A stretch of DNA of 64,000 bases from Prevotella sp. (GCA_023662865.1 JAMPIK010000001.1:143231-207230); one strand, 5' to 3'; shown: positions 47,440 to 56,827, counted from the first letter of the stretch. The notes: generated by a model from the sequence alone, not told the origin. Program-made: numbers and translations.

Positions 47440-48927
47440 TTAATTATCAAAATTTTTATTAGCCACAGATCTGTTGCGTCCAGCATCAATACGCAGAAGT
47501 ATAAACAGAAGAATGGTAAAGCCCCATAAAGCAGATCCGCCGTAACTGAAAAAGGGGAGTGGTATGCCGATTACCGGGCATAGCCCTATAACCATTCCGA
47601 TATTTATACATAGGTGAAAAATCAGATAAGACGCCACACAATACGCATATACCCGGCCGAAAATGTTCGGCTGCCGCTCGGCTATGTGTATTATTCTCAG
47701 AATGAGAGCAAGAAAAAGAAGTAATACCGCTGTTGCGCCGATAAAGCCTTCTTCCTCACCTATGGTACAGAATATAAAATCCGTATGCTGCTCGGGTACA
47801 TACTTGAGTTTTGTCTGTGTTCCGGAAAGGAAGCCTTTCCCTTGCAGACCGCCGGATCCGATAGCGATTATACTTTGATTGACATTGTATCCGGCTCCTT
47901 TTATATTGTCTTCTATTCCCAATGCCACTTTTATACGCATCTGTTGGTGGTCTCCAAGCACATTGGTAAACACATAGTTTACAGAAAACATGAACATTAT
48001 GGAAAGCAGTACGAAGCCAATGGATACCATATACTTTGACACTCTGTGGGAGAACATTTCCAGAAGTACATATACCAATGCCACTCCTATTGCTGAAAGG
48101 AAGTATATAAGTCCGGAAATTTCAACTCCATAGTATTGCAGCAGCCAAAATATTAATCCAGATGCCAAGAACCAGCCGGCCACTATCATAGCCGCCTTTT
48201 TGTTTTTGCAGTAAAAGCAAAGCATCGTCACGAAAATCACAATTACGGCTACAAATACCACGAATTGCCCCAACGGCACATTCCAAATCAGCGGCTCCGT
48301 ATATTTTACCGTAATAACAAACCATGCAATCGCACAGAGAATGGAGAGTAAAACCATTCCGCTCATACCCTCTCTGTATAATACGAAAACAAGCGATATA
48401 TACACCAATGCACTTCCGGTTTCGTTCTGCATGAGTATCAGTGAAATGGGAAGAAAAATTATAATAAGAGCACGGAAGTAATTGCTGATTTTCGCATTCA
48501 GGCTGAAGTTGTAGCTACTGAAGAGTTTTGCCAATGCCAAAGCGGTGGCGAACTTTCCGAACTCGGCCGGCTGAAGACTGACGGGGCCAAACACAAGCCA
48601 TGAGCGTGATCCCTTAATGTCGGGCGCCACTATTATCGTGACTATCAACAATAAAATTACGGCGGCATATATGGCATATGCGTATGTTTCGTAAACTTTA
48701 TTGTCTATATTGAGAATGACTACACCCAACACCAACGACAATCCGATCCATGTGACTTGCTTGCCGCTGAACTCGCTAAAATCGAAAAGAGAAGCATTGT
48801 CAAAATCATAGCTTGCAGCATAAATACTCACTACACCGGCTGCCACAAGCAGCAGATACAGGAGCAGTGTCAGCCAATCAAGATTATGTATTACCGACCC
48901 TTTGTTCAGTCTATCGGGTTTTTCCAT
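47440..48927 (-). CDS. rodA: rod-shape peptidoglycan polymerase RodA (SEDS family)
   Basis: 495 residues, about ten to twelve hydrophobic segments. SEDS signatures: SWLVFGPVSLQPAEFGKFATALALAK, LILMQNETGSALVY, and the C-terminal CPVIGIPLPFFSYGGSALW. Polymerises glycan strands during side-wall growth with PBP2, whose gene lies 13 bases upstream. Longer than E. coli RodA (370) mainly through a large central insert (~residues 195-310), typical of Bacteroidetes. Confidence 0.95.
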   Translation of the reverse strand: MEKPDRLNKGSVIHNLDWLTLLLYLLLVAAGVVSIYAASYDFDNASLFDFSEFSGKQVTWIGLSLVLGVVILNIDNKVYETYAYAIYAAVILLLIVTIIVAPDIKGSRSWLVFGPVSLQPAEFGKFATALALAKLFSSYNFSLNAKISNYFRALIIIFLPISLILMQNETGSALVYISLVFVLYREGMSGMVLLSILCAIAWFVITVKYTEPLIWNVPLGQFVVFVAVIVIFVTMLCFYCKNKKAAMIVAGWFLASGLIFWLLQYYGVEISGLIYFLSAIGVALVYVLLEMFSHRVSKYMVSIGFVLLSIMFMFSVNYVFTNVLGDHQQMRIKVALGIEDNIKGAGYNVNQSIIAIGSGGLQGKGFLSGTQTKLKYVPEQHTDFIFCTIGEEEGFIGATAVLLLFLALILRIIHIAERQPNIFGRVYAYCVASYLIFHLCINIGMVIGLCPVIGIPLPFFSYGGSALWGFTILLFILLRIDAGRNRSVANKNFDN

Positions 48928-48940
48928 TTTTTTATATTCT

Positions 48941-50767
48941 CTATATCAGACTCGTTGTCAACATTTTTTCTTCGATATGCTTGCGAGCTTCGGATATATG
49001 ACCGTTCAAATATTTTTCAATCATGAGTGATCCGATAGGCACACCAAAGGTGGCACCGAACCCTCCGTTTTCAATATATACGGCTACGGCTATTTTGGGA
49101 TTATGGTATGGGGCAAAACCCATAAAGGCTGAATGGTCTTGGCCATGCGGGTTTTGCGCCGTGCCGGTTTTGCCACATACTTCAATACCGGGTAAGTTTG
49201 CCCCTTTACAGGTACCGCCAAGCACTGCCATACGCATACCCTCTGCCACAACTTCATACCATTGTTTGTTGATGTGCGGTTCATGCTTGGTGCGGTATTG
49301 CTCGGGGATTACCGTGTCTTGTATTTCTTTCACTACATGGGGCGTATAGAAGTAACCTCTGTTGGCAATGGTTGCTGCAAGATTGGCAATCTGAATGGGA
49401 GTGGCAAGAATTTCTCCTTGTCCGATTGACACGGAGATAATCGTATTTGCACTCCACCGACCTTTGTATGCATCGGAATAATATTCGGCGTTGGGAATAA
49501 AACCGCGGCTCTCCGAGGGTAAATCTACCCCGAGTTTATAGCCATAGCCCATCTCCACCAAATAATCTTTCCATTTCGTGAGTTGGTCACCTGCCTTTGA
49601 GCCGGGCTTGTCAATCATATATTTAAAGCCCCAGCAAAAGAAGGCGTTACAAGAAGTCTGCAGCGCCGGTTTGACAGTAATCGGAGAGGCATGTGCATGG
49701 CAGCCTACTGTCAAACCGTTATGGTATCCGCGAGAACAAGGAAACGGAGTGCCGGTAGTAATGACACCCTCTTGAAGTAAAATCATTGCTTGTGTGGGCT
49801 TGAATGTGGATCCCGGGGGATAAGCCGCCTGCAAGGCGCGGTCAAACAAGGGTTTGCGGGGATCTTTTGTCAACTCGGCATAGTTCTTGCCTCGCTCTTT
49901 GCCCAAAAGCAATGCGGGGTCGTACGAAGGTCCGGTGACGAGGGCAAGTATCTCTCCCGTGGCCGGCTCGATACATACAATGGCACCGTTTTTGCCTTGA
50001 AGCAGCTTTTCGCCGTACTCCTGGAGATCCATATCAAGAGCCAACGTAAGATTGCGACCGGACTGTGGAGATACGTCATACTTACCGTCTTCGTATTTCC
50101 CCTTCACACGACCCAGGGCATCTTTCATCATTATCTCTTCGCCTTTGGAGCCTCGCAGGTACATTTCGTAACTTTTCTCAACCCCGAGGTCACCGGTGTA
50201 GTCGCCCCTTCTGTAATAGCTGTCGTTCTCCAAGTCGGCAGCAGACACTTCGCGTATATTCCCCAACACATTGGCAGCGGCATTGCGCTGATATTGGCGT
50301 ATGGTACGCTTCTGGATGTAAAACCCCGGGAAAAGATACAGTTTCTCTTGCAGTCTGCCGTAATCTTCTTGCGAGAGGTGAGACACGAGTTTCTGCGCCG
50401 TATAGTCCGAGTATCCGGGATTTTTATGAGAGTCCTTCATTTCAGCCCATTTTTCTTTTAGCTGGTCGGGAGTGATATTCAAGGCCTTGCACATGGCGAG
50501 TGTGTCAAACTCTTCCACATCTTTGGGTATGAGCATGAGGTCGTATGCCGGCTGATTGTACACAACCAGCTCGCCGTTACGGTCATATATTACACCGCGT
50601 GCCGGGTAGAGCGTACGTTTCATAAACGCATTGCTCTCTGCGTTGATTTTGTACTCATTGTCTCCAAGTTGCAGATTATAGAGCCGGTGGATATACAACC
50701 CTACAATCATTACTATAAAAGCAATGATTACATATTTTCGTTTTTCAAGTTTAAAATCTTTGGCCAT
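48941..50767 (-). CDS. mrdA: penicillin-binding protein 2 (elongasome transpeptidase)
   Basis: 608 residues. One N-terminal membrane segment (YVIIAFIVMIVGLYIHRLY), pedestal domain with GVIYDRNGELV, then the transpeptidase with SxxK in PPGSTFKPTQ, SxN in SCN (TSCNAFFCW) and KTG in CGKTGTAQNP. Class B PBP working with RodA in the elongation complex. Between mreD and rodA in the usual Bacteroidetes order. Confidence 0.95.
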   Translation of the reverse strand: MAKDFKLEKRKYVIIAFIVMIVGLYIHRLYNLQLGDNEYKINAESNAFMKRTLYPARGVIYDRNGELVVYNQPAYDLMLIPKDVEEFDTLAMCKALNITPDQLKEKWAEMKDSHKNPGYSDYTAQKLVSHLSQEDYGRLQEKLYLFPGFYIQKRTIRQYQRNAAANVLGNIREVSAADLENDSYYRRGDYTGDLGVEKSYEMYLRGSKGEEIMMKDALGRVKGKYEDGKYDVSPQSGRNLTLALDMDLQEYGEKLLQGKNGAIVCIEPATGEILALVTGPSYDPALLLGKERGKNYAELTKDPRKPLFDRALQAAYPPGSTFKPTQAMILLQEGVITTGTPFPCSRGYHNGLTVGCHAHASPITVKPALQTSCNAFFCWGFKYMIDKPGSKAGDQLTKWKDYLVEMGYGYKLGVDLPSESRGFIPNAEYYSDAYKGRWSANTIISVSIGQGEILATPIQIANLAATIANRGYFYTPHVVKEIQDTVIPEQYRTKHEPHINKQWYEVVAEGMRMAVLGGTCKGANLPGIEVCGKTGTAQNPHGQDHSAFMGFAPYHNPKIAVAVYIENGGFGATFGVPIGSLMIEKYLNGHISEARKHIEEKMLTTSLI

Positions 50768-50799
50768 TTCTTATTCAGAAAGACGGGAGAGAGGAATTT

Positions 50800-51315
50800 T
50801 CATGTATGTGAACGACCGCTCGTCAGCGCATCAATACCCAAAATGAGAAGAAACGATAGTAACGAACTTGCCCCGATAATCAACAGTGTACGCACTACGC
50901 CCGTAAATGTGAAATATTCAAGCCCTATGGCTGACAGGCAATATATGGGCGTAAGCAGTAACAGATACTTGAAAAAGGTCCAAAATCCTAAAGTGGATAT
51001 TGAGGGGGCAACTCCCTGAAGTGCTTCATCGTTGCCTGTAAATAAGTGAAATATCGGTTTTCTCAATACTGCAAGTATGCAGCAGCTTATCGTGTTAACC
51101 CCAGGAGTATCTGAAAACATGTCAACTATAATGCCTAAAACGAAAGCAATTGTCAATACACCTTTCACAGACATTGACATGGGCAAGCGCAAGAAAGGAT
51201 AAAAGAACACTATGGGAGCAGCCAGGCCGAACAGCATTATATGATTGAAGATCAGCACTTGCGCAAACACAAGACTGATTATCAGCAAAGTATATGTAAA
51301 AACATTTAATCCCAT
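50800..51315 (-). CDS. mreD: rod shape-determining protein MreD
   Basis: 171 residues, about five hydrophobic segments (TYTLLIISLVFAQVLIFNHI, GVLTIAFVLGIIVDMF, LLLTPIYCLSAIGLEYF). MreD proteins are poorly conserved, so the call rests on size, topology, the GxxxDxF-type helix (LGIIVDMFSDTPG) and position between mreC and mrdA. Inner-membrane component of the elongasome. Confidence 0.85.
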   Translation of the reverse strand: MGLNVFTYTLLIISLVFAQVLIFNHIMLFGLAAPIVFFYPFLRLPMSMSVKGVLTIAFVLGIIVDMFSDTPGVNTISCCILAVLRKPIFHLFTGNDEALQGVAPSISTLGFWTFFKYLLLLTPIYCLSAIGLEYFTFTGVVRTLLIIGASSLLSFLLILGIDALTSGRSHT

Positions 51316-51332
51316 ATTTTGATTAATAAAAC

Positions 51333-52187
51333 CTACAACTCTTCTGTGGCATCGAATTGCATCAGCGAGTCGATTTCATTCTTATAGTTGTCTTTTATTA
51401 TCCTTACTGAATTTAATTCTTTAAAGTTTGTGGCAAGATGCACCTTAAGTGTAAAGAAATTATCATCGTTGGTGCGGATTTGAGACATTACCACACCAAC
51501 GGGAATTCCTTCCGGAAATGTTGTGGAATAACCGCTTGTTACGATAGTGTCGCCGATATGGTAAACGATGTGTCGGGGTAACTCACCCACATAAGCAATG
51601 TCGGGATTGCCTTCCTGCCACTCAAGCGAACCCACCGTATTAGTGTTTTTAACCTTTACGGAGAAATGCTGGGTCATATTGAGCAACGAGATAACTCTTG
51701 AAGCATTTGGCCCGACGGAGCCGACGATACCGGCTACCCCGGTATGAGATACAACTCCCATACCCGGGGCTATGCCATCGTTGAACCCTTTGTTTATCGT
51801 AAAGTAGTTTTTCGGCTTTGTAACACTGTTGTTTATGACCGAAGCAATCACATACTCGAATCTCTTGGAGGCAGTGTAAACCACATCAGTAGAATCGGGA
51901 GGCAACAGTGTGCGCAAATGGTCCAACTCGTTTTGCAAATTGAGCAGTTCATTCTCCAATGAAGCATTCCTTGCTTGCAGACTTTCGTTTATACTTCTGA
52001 GATTAAAATATCCGCTGACAGAAGTTGAAGTTTCGTAAACAGAGCTGGACACAGCATTTGCCGAAGTCATATATGTACTTTGTTGATACGCATTGCCGTT
52101 AAAGAGCAATACGCATCCAATAGCAATATACACGACAAAGAGCATTGCCGTGCTGTATCGAGCTAAAAAGTACAAAAGAGACTTCAC
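51333..52187 (-). CDS. mreC: rod shape-determining protein MreC
   Basis: 284 residues. One N-terminal membrane segment (STAMLFVVYIAIGCVLLF), a coiled coil (~residues 68-95, SLENELLNLQNELDHLR), then two beta domains with GIAPGMGVVSHTGVAGIVG and TSGYSTTFPEGIPVGVV, the MreC core. Periplasmic scaffold linking MreB to the cell-wall enzymes. Seventeen bases upstream of mreD. Confidence 0.94.
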   Translation of the reverse strand: MKSLLYFLARYSTAMLFVVYIAIGCVLLFNGNAYQQSTYMTSANAVSSSVYETSTSVSGYFNLRSINESLQARNASLENELLNLQNELDHLRTLLPPDSTDVVYTASKRFEYVIASVINNSVTKPKNYFTINKGFNDGIAPGMGVVSHTGVAGIVGSVGPNASRVISLLNMTQHFSVKVKNTNTVGSLEWQEGNPDIAYVGELPRHIVYHIGDTIVTSGYSTTFPEGIPVGVVMSQIRTNDDNFFTLKVHLATNFKELNSVRIIKDNYKNEIDSLMQFDATEEL

Positions 52188-52234
52188 TTGCCTGCATTCA
52201 GAGCTTACTGCAAGCTCTTATTCATATTTCGTTA

Positions 52235-53260
52235 TTAAGTATTCTTCTGAAGGAAGGAAAAGCGATGAATGTTCTTGAGGGCAACCCCGGTGCCGCGGGC
52301 TACTGCCAACAGCGGATCTTCAGCTATGTGGAACTGAATGCCGAAACGATCTGTAAAACGCTTGTCCAGACCGCGCAGCAGAGCGCCGCCGCCTGTCAGA
52401 TATATGCCGTTTTCCACGATATCGGTGTACAGCTCCGGCTGAGTATTCTCCAAGGCATCGAGCACTGCCGCTTCCATTTTGGAAATAGTCTTGTCAATGC
52501 AATGGGCTATTTCCTGATATGAGACACTCACCTCCAAGGGGAGGGCGGTAATCTTATTAGGGCCGCGTACTATAAAGTCTTCGGGCGGATTTTCAAGCTC
52601 GGTGAGGGCTGAGCCTACATTAATCTTAATTCTTTCAGCCATGCTTTCGCCTACTTTAAGATTATGCACACGGCTCATATGATCCTGAATGTCAGCAGTC
52701 AGCTCATTGCCGGCAATACGTATGCTCTTATTGGAGGCGATACCGCCGAGTGAGATTACGGCAATCTCTGTTGTGCCGCCGCCTATATCTACAATCATAT
52801 TGCCTTGAGGAGCCTCCACATCCAGACCTATGCCGAGAGCAGCCGCCATAGGCTCGGGGATAAGATAAACTTCCCGGCCTCCGGCTTGTTCGCTGGAGTC
52901 TTTTACCGCGCGTATTTCCACCTCAGTTGAACCGGATGGTATGCATACCACCATTCGCAACGAAGGTGCAAACCAATGGCGCTTGTTGCCCACTTGCTTG
53001 ACAAGCCCGCGTATCATCTGTTCGGCAGCGGTATAGTCAGCAATCACACCGTCACGCAGAGGGCGTATGGTGCGTATGCCGGGGCGCTCTTTCCCTTCCA
53101 TCTGGTGTGCCGGTTCGCCTACTGCAATTACCTTGTCCAATTTTGTATCGACAGCCACAACCGATGGCTGGTTTACTACAATTTTATCATTGTGGATAAT
53201 AACGGAATTGGCTGTACCCAAGTCCATTGCTATCTCTTGTGTGAACGAAAAAAATCCCAT
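52235..53260 (-). CDS. mreB: rod shape-determining protein MreB
   Basis: 341 residues. Bacterial actin: phosphate 1 loop AMDLGTANSVI, VVCIPSGSTEVEIRAV, phosphate 2 MIVDIGGGTTEIAVIS and adenosine motif LTGGGALLRGLD. Forms membrane-bound filaments that steer side-wall synthesis. Follows purH by 50 bases. No TAnnTTTG box found in that gap, so transcription from purH is likely. Confidence 0.97.
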   Translation of the reverse strand: MGFFSFTQEIAMDLGTANSVIIHNDKIVVNQPSVVAVDTKLDKVIAVGEPAHQMEGKERPGIRTIRPLRDGVIADYTAAEQMIRGLVKQVGNKRHWFAPSLRMVVCIPSGSTEVEIRAVKDSSEQAGGREVYLIPEPMAAALGIGLDVEAPQGNMIVDIGGGTTEIAVISLGGIASNKSIRIAGNELTADIQDHMSRVHNLKVGESMAERIKINVGSALTELENPPEDFIVRGPNKITALPLEVSVSYQEIAHCIDKTISKMEAAVLDALENTQPELYTDIVENGIYLTGGGALLRGLDKRFTDRFGIQFHIAEDPLLAVARGTGVALKNIHRFSFLQKNT

Positions 53261-53310
53261 TTTTCAGCTTTTGTATTACTTATGTGTAAATAACGTAACC
53301 TTGGCAGGTT

Positions 53311-54834
53311 TTAGTGTTTGAAATGGCGAATACCTGTCATGGCCATGGCCATTTCGTGAGCATTGCAATAGTCTACCGAGTCTTGGTCGCGTACCGAGCC
53401 ACCGGGATGAACCACTGCCGTGATGCCGACTTCGTGTGCAATCTCAACGCAATCGGCAAACGGGAAGAAGGCATCGGATGCCATTACAGCTCCCTGCAAA
53501 TCAAATCCGAAAGCCCGAGCCTTGGCAATTGCCTGTTTGAGTGAATCCACACGAGATGTTTGGCCAATGCCGCTTGCGCAGAGCTGACCGTCCTTGGCAA
53601 GCACAATTGCGTTACTCTTTGAGTGTTTTACCACTTTTAACGCAAATTCCATATCAGTAAGCTCTTGCTCCGTGGGTTTACGGTCGGTGACGGTCTTGAA
53701 ATCAGATGGTGTTTCAATTGCAGTATCAGCCTGCTGTGCAAGAACGCCGTTCAGTGCCGAACGATACCTCACACTCGGAAGAGTGTGATTTTTCTCTTTG
53801 AGGATAATACGGTTCTTTTTTGATTTGAGAATTTCAAGAGCCTTTTCGCTATAATCGGGAGCTATGATTACCTCAAGGAAAATTTTGTTGATTTTGTCGG
53901 CAGTAGCTTCATCTATCGCGCTGTTGGCAATGAGTACACCGCCGAAAGCCGACACCGGGTCGCAGGCAAGAGCCGCATCCCATGCTTCTTCTATTGTGCC
54001 TCGCGAGGCTATTCCGCAGGCATTGTTATGCTTTAAGATGGCGAATGTAGGGGTTGTGAAGTCTGCCATAAGGTATACAGCAGCATCTATGTCCAGAAGA
54101 TTGTTGTATGAGATTTCTTTGCCATGCAACTTGTCGAACATGGCATCAAAGTCACCGTAATAGCAAGCTTGTTGATGAGGATTTTCACCATAACGAAGCG
54201 AGCGAGAACCGTCTTTGCACAAACGCAAAGCACTGCGAGAGTCGGCATCAAACCAATTGAAAATGGCAGAGTCATACGCGCTTGAGACTGCGAAAGCCTC
54301 GCGGGCGAAGAACATACGCTGCTCGCGAGAGGTAGTTGCTCCTTGTGTTTCCAAGATATGTTGCAACGGTTCGTATTGTGCTTTTGAAGCTACGATTACA
54401 ACATCGTCAAAATTCTTTGCGGCACCGCGTATTAACGATATTCCGCCTATATCAATTTTTTCAATAATCTCTTGTTCAGCAGAGCCGGAAGCCACAGTCT
54501 GTTCAAAGGGGTAGAGGTCTACAATCACAAGGTCGATTTCCGGAATATCGTATTGAGACATTTGCAGACGGTCGCCGTCGTTGCTGCGACGAGCCAATAT
54601 ACCGCCGAACACTTTCGGGTGCAACGTTTTGACACGGCCTCCCAATATTGAGGGATAACCGGTGAGGTCTTCCACTGCCTTGCATGGAATACCCAAACTT
54701 TCAATAAATGATTTTGTACCTCCGGTGGAAATTAGTTTAACACCGTTCTCATGCAGTAACTTTATAATGCAGTCCAGCCCGTCTTTGTGAAACACAGACA
54801 CAAGTGCCGACTTGATTTTCTTCTCTTCTGCCAT
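53311..54834 (-). CDS. purH: bifunctional AICAR transformylase/IMP cyclohydrolase
   Basis: 507 residues. Last two steps of IMP synthesis. The N-terminal MGS-like cyclohydrolase domain (ALVSVFHKDGLDCIIKLL, STGGTKSF, RVKTLHPKVFGGILARR) precedes the transformylase domain (RYGENPHQQACYYG, catalytic KHNNACGIA, and SDAFFPFADCVEIAHEVGITAVVHPGGSVRDQD). First gene of the operon leading into mreB. Its predicted promoter is 230 bases upstream, with repeat element B inside the leader. Confidence 0.97.
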   Translation of the reverse strand: MAEEKKIKSALVSVFHKDGLDCIIKLLHENGVKLISTGGTKSFIESLGIPCKAVEDLTGYPSILGGRVKTLHPKVFGGILARRSNDGDRLQMSQYDIPEIDLVIVDLYPFEQTVASGSAEQEIIEKIDIGGISLIRGAAKNFDDVVIVASKAQYEPLQHILETQGATTSREQRMFFAREAFAVSSAYDSAIFNWFDADSRSALRLCKDGSRSLRYGENPHQQACYYGDFDAMFDKLHGKEISYNNLLDIDAAVYLMADFTTPTFAILKHNNACGIASRGTIEEAWDAALACDPVSAFGGVLIANSAIDEATADKINKIFLEVIIAPDYSEKALEILKSKKNRIILKEKNHTLPSVRYRSALNGVLAQQADTAIETPSDFKTVTDRKPTEQELTDMEFALKVVKHSKSNAIVLAKDGQLCASGIGQTSRVDSLKQAIAKARAFGFDLQGAVMASDAFFPFADCVEIAHEVGITAVVHPGGSVRDQDSVDYCNAHEMAMAMTGIRHFKH

Positions 54835-54912
54835 TCTTATAGTTTTAAAAAGAATTGTTTAGATTATGTTCACTCAATAATATCAGCCTATGAGAGGGCT
54901 TATCCCGATGAG

Positions 54913-55033
54913 TAAGTGTCTGTTCAATTTAAATTTAAATTAAACTTTATGTGGCTGCGCTCAAAATAAATTTGATTTCATTGTTCCGGCGACTTTTTTG
55001 CATAAAGTCTAATTTAAATTGAACAGCCACTTA
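54913..55033. repeat. repeat element B (short copy) upstream of purH
   Basis: 121 bases. Ends TAAGTGTCTGTTCAATTT (left) and the complement of TAAGTGGCTGTTCAATTT (right), differing at one of 23 positions; the arms continue as AACTTTATG/CATAAAGT-type pairing to nearly 39 bases. The reverse complement matches element C closely except that 44 bases present in C are missing. TA at both ends. Confidence 0.75.
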
Positions 55034-55195
55034 GAACTGAAAAACACTTCCTTTTTCGAGAATGCAAAATTAACAAAAAAAACTGACATGACAATTAAAT
55101 AAGACTCACTTCCGCTAAAAATATTATTTTTATCTGCAACTCAATAAAACTTTAATCATTGATGTGTTGTTTTTCAGATAAAATATCATTGACCT
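55034..55195. other. 162-base spacer between inverted repeat copies B and C
   Basis: AT-rich, no ORF. It holds the purH -7 box (55065-55072, minus). On the plus strand the best box toward the malic-enzyme gene is TATCATTG (55184-55191), one base off consensus, without a -33 element. Confidence 0.5.
55065..55072 (-). promoter_or_regulatory. -7 box for purH-mre operon
   Basis: TAATTTTG on the minus strand (55072 to 55065), with ATTG 19 bases upstream (3 of 4 of the -33 consensus). Leader of about 225 nt that would include all of element B. Confidence 0.55.
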
Positions 55196-55353
55196 TAAGT
55201 GGCTGTTCAATTTAAATTGAACTTTATGCCGAGCGTAGACCGATTGCCTGAAAGGAAATTTGGCAAAATATGCCAAAAAGTCGCCGAACAATGAAATCAA
55301 ATTTATTTTGAGCGCAGCCACATAAAGTTTAATTTAAATTGGATAGACACTTA
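55196..55353. repeat. repeat element C (long copy) ending 3 bases before maeB
   Basis: 158 bases. Left end TAAGTGGCTGTTCAATTT; right end is the complement of TAAGTGTCTATCCAATTT, arms pairing over ~33 bases with mismatches. Contains ATGCCAAAAAGTCGCCG and AACAATGAAATCAAATTT, shared with the reverse complement of B. The CTTA end is 3 bases from ATG 55357. Confidence 0.75.
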
Positions 55354-55356
55354 ACT

Positions 55357-56709
55357 ATGAAAAAGACGATAACACGCGAGGCCGCCCTTGCATATCATGA
55401 GTTCCCGTTTCCGGGTAAAATTGAAATAATGCCGTCAAAACCATATTCCACTCAGCGAGATTTGAGCCTTGCTTATTCTCCTGGTGTGGCCTATCCTTGC
55501 GAGGCTATTAAGGAAAATCCGGACAATGCATGGCTATATACCGGGAAAGGCGATTTGGTAGCTGTGATTTCCAACGGCACGGCTGTACTCGGACTCGGAA
55601 ATATCGGCGCTTTGGCCTCCAAACCGGTAATGGAGGGGAAGGCTTTCCTGTTTAAAATTTTTGCCGGACTTAATTCCATAGACATTGAACTGGACACGCA
55701 TAATGTAGATGAATTTGTAAACATCGTAAAGGCAATGTCTCCCTCATTCGGAGGAATTAATTTGGAGGACATCAAAGCTCCGGAATGTTTTGAGATTGAA
55801 AAGCGCCTGAAAGGAATTTGCGACATCCCCATAATGCACGATGACCAGCATGGCACTGCAATAGTAACAGCTGCCGGTATGCTCAACGCTTTGGAATTAC
55901 AAGGCAAAAAAATTGAAAACGTGCAAATGGTGGTAAACGGTGCCGGGTCAGCGGCTGTTGCCTGCACGGAAATGCTTATCAGCCTGGGCATGAAGCGGAA
56001 TAACATTGTGATGTGCGACTCGAAAGGTGTCATCACAAATAGCCGACAAGGACTCACTTCCGTTAAGGCCCGGTTTGCCACAGACAGACACATCAGCACA
56101 TTGGCCGAAGCGATGACAGGTGCTGATATATTCCTCGGCCTGTCGGTAAAAGACACTGTAACACAAGACATGGTACGCTCCATGGCATCACGCCCCATAG
56201 TATTTGCTCTTGCCAATCCGGATCCGGAGATTGCTTACGATGAAGCTGTTGCATCGAGAGATGATTTGATTTTCGCAACCGGCAGAAGTGATTATCCGAA
56301 TCAGATAAACAACGTGTTATGCTTCCCTTATCTCTTCAGAGGAGCACTCGACACTCACTCAAAGGCAATCAATGAGGAGATGAAACATGCCGCCGTATAT
56401 GCCATTGCTGCTCTTGCGCATGAGCCGGTGCCGGAAGAGGTATGCAAAGCATATCATTGTAAAACCATACCTGAATTCGGCCCGGAATATATTTTGCCTA
56501 CGGCTTTTGACCCGCGTCTGCTTCCGGAAGTGGCGGCGGCTGTGGCTCAAGCGGCAATGGACAGTAAAGCCGCACGGCATAATATCGCGGACATGAAAGC
56601 ATATAAACAATTCCTGCAAGAAATGATTAAGGAGGAAAACCGTGAATTTAAGGCTATTGAACACACCCTCAAAGGAAAAGATGCCGCACAATTAAGTTTA
56701 AAGCAATAA
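55357..56709 (+). CDS. malic enzyme, single-domain (no phosphotransacetylase domain)
   Basis: 450 residues from ATG 55357 (an upstream TTG in the repeat is rejected). Oxidative decarboxylation of malate to pyruvate. Motifs: RDLSLAYSPGVAYPC, GLGNIGALASKPVMEGKA, metal-binding MHDDQHGTAIVTAAGMLNAL, nucleotide loop NGAGSAAVACTEML, ANPDPEI. The sequence fits the MaeB branch, whose usual Bacteroidetes members are ~760 residues with a C-terminal phosphotransacetylase-like domain. Here that domain is absent, and a ~35-residue lysine-rich tail follows. NADP preference is inferred only. Divergent from purH across the B/C repeat pair. Confidence 0.92.
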   Translation: MKKTITREAALAYHEFPFPGKIEIMPSKPYSTQRDLSLAYSPGVAYPCEAIKENPDNAWLYTGKGDLVAVISNGTAVLGLGNIGALASKPVMEGKAFLFKIFAGLNSIDIELDTHNVDEFVNIVKAMSPSFGGINLEDIKAPECFEIEKRLKGICDIPIMHDDQHGTAIVTAAGMLNALELQGKKIENVQMVVNGAGSAAVACTEMLISLGMKRNNIVMCDSKGVITNSRQGLTSVKARFATDRHISTLAEAMTGADIFLGLSVKDTVTQDMVRSMASRPIVFALANPDPEIAYDEAVASRDDLIFATGRSDYPNQINNVLCFPYLFRGALDTHSKAINEEMKHAAVYAIAALAHEPVPEEVCKAYHCKTIPEFGPEYILPTAFDPRLLPEVAAAVAQAAMDSKAARHNIADMKAYKQFLQEMIKEENREFKAIEHTLKGKDAAQLSLKQ

Positions 56710-56783
56710 ACTGACGGAGATGTCTGTCTCGCAAAATTTGTATAAAAGGAGTGCGCTGACTTGCAAAAATACAAAAAAGATAG

Positions 56784-56791
56784 TAATTTTG
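56784..56791 (+). promoter_or_regulatory. promoter for thioesterase-dprA
   Basis: TAATTTTG (56784-56791) with CTTG 20 bases upstream (3 of 4). 36 bases before ATG 56828 and inside the longer frame that begins at 56720, supporting the later start. Confidence 0.65.
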
Positions 56792-56827
56792 CAAGAAGTA
56801 ATTGACACCCCGAATTATACAGATACC

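Noticed and set aside
55491..56216. 241-residue ORF opposite the malic-enzyme gene
   Set aside because: Antisense shadow; every malic-enzyme motif is on the other strand.
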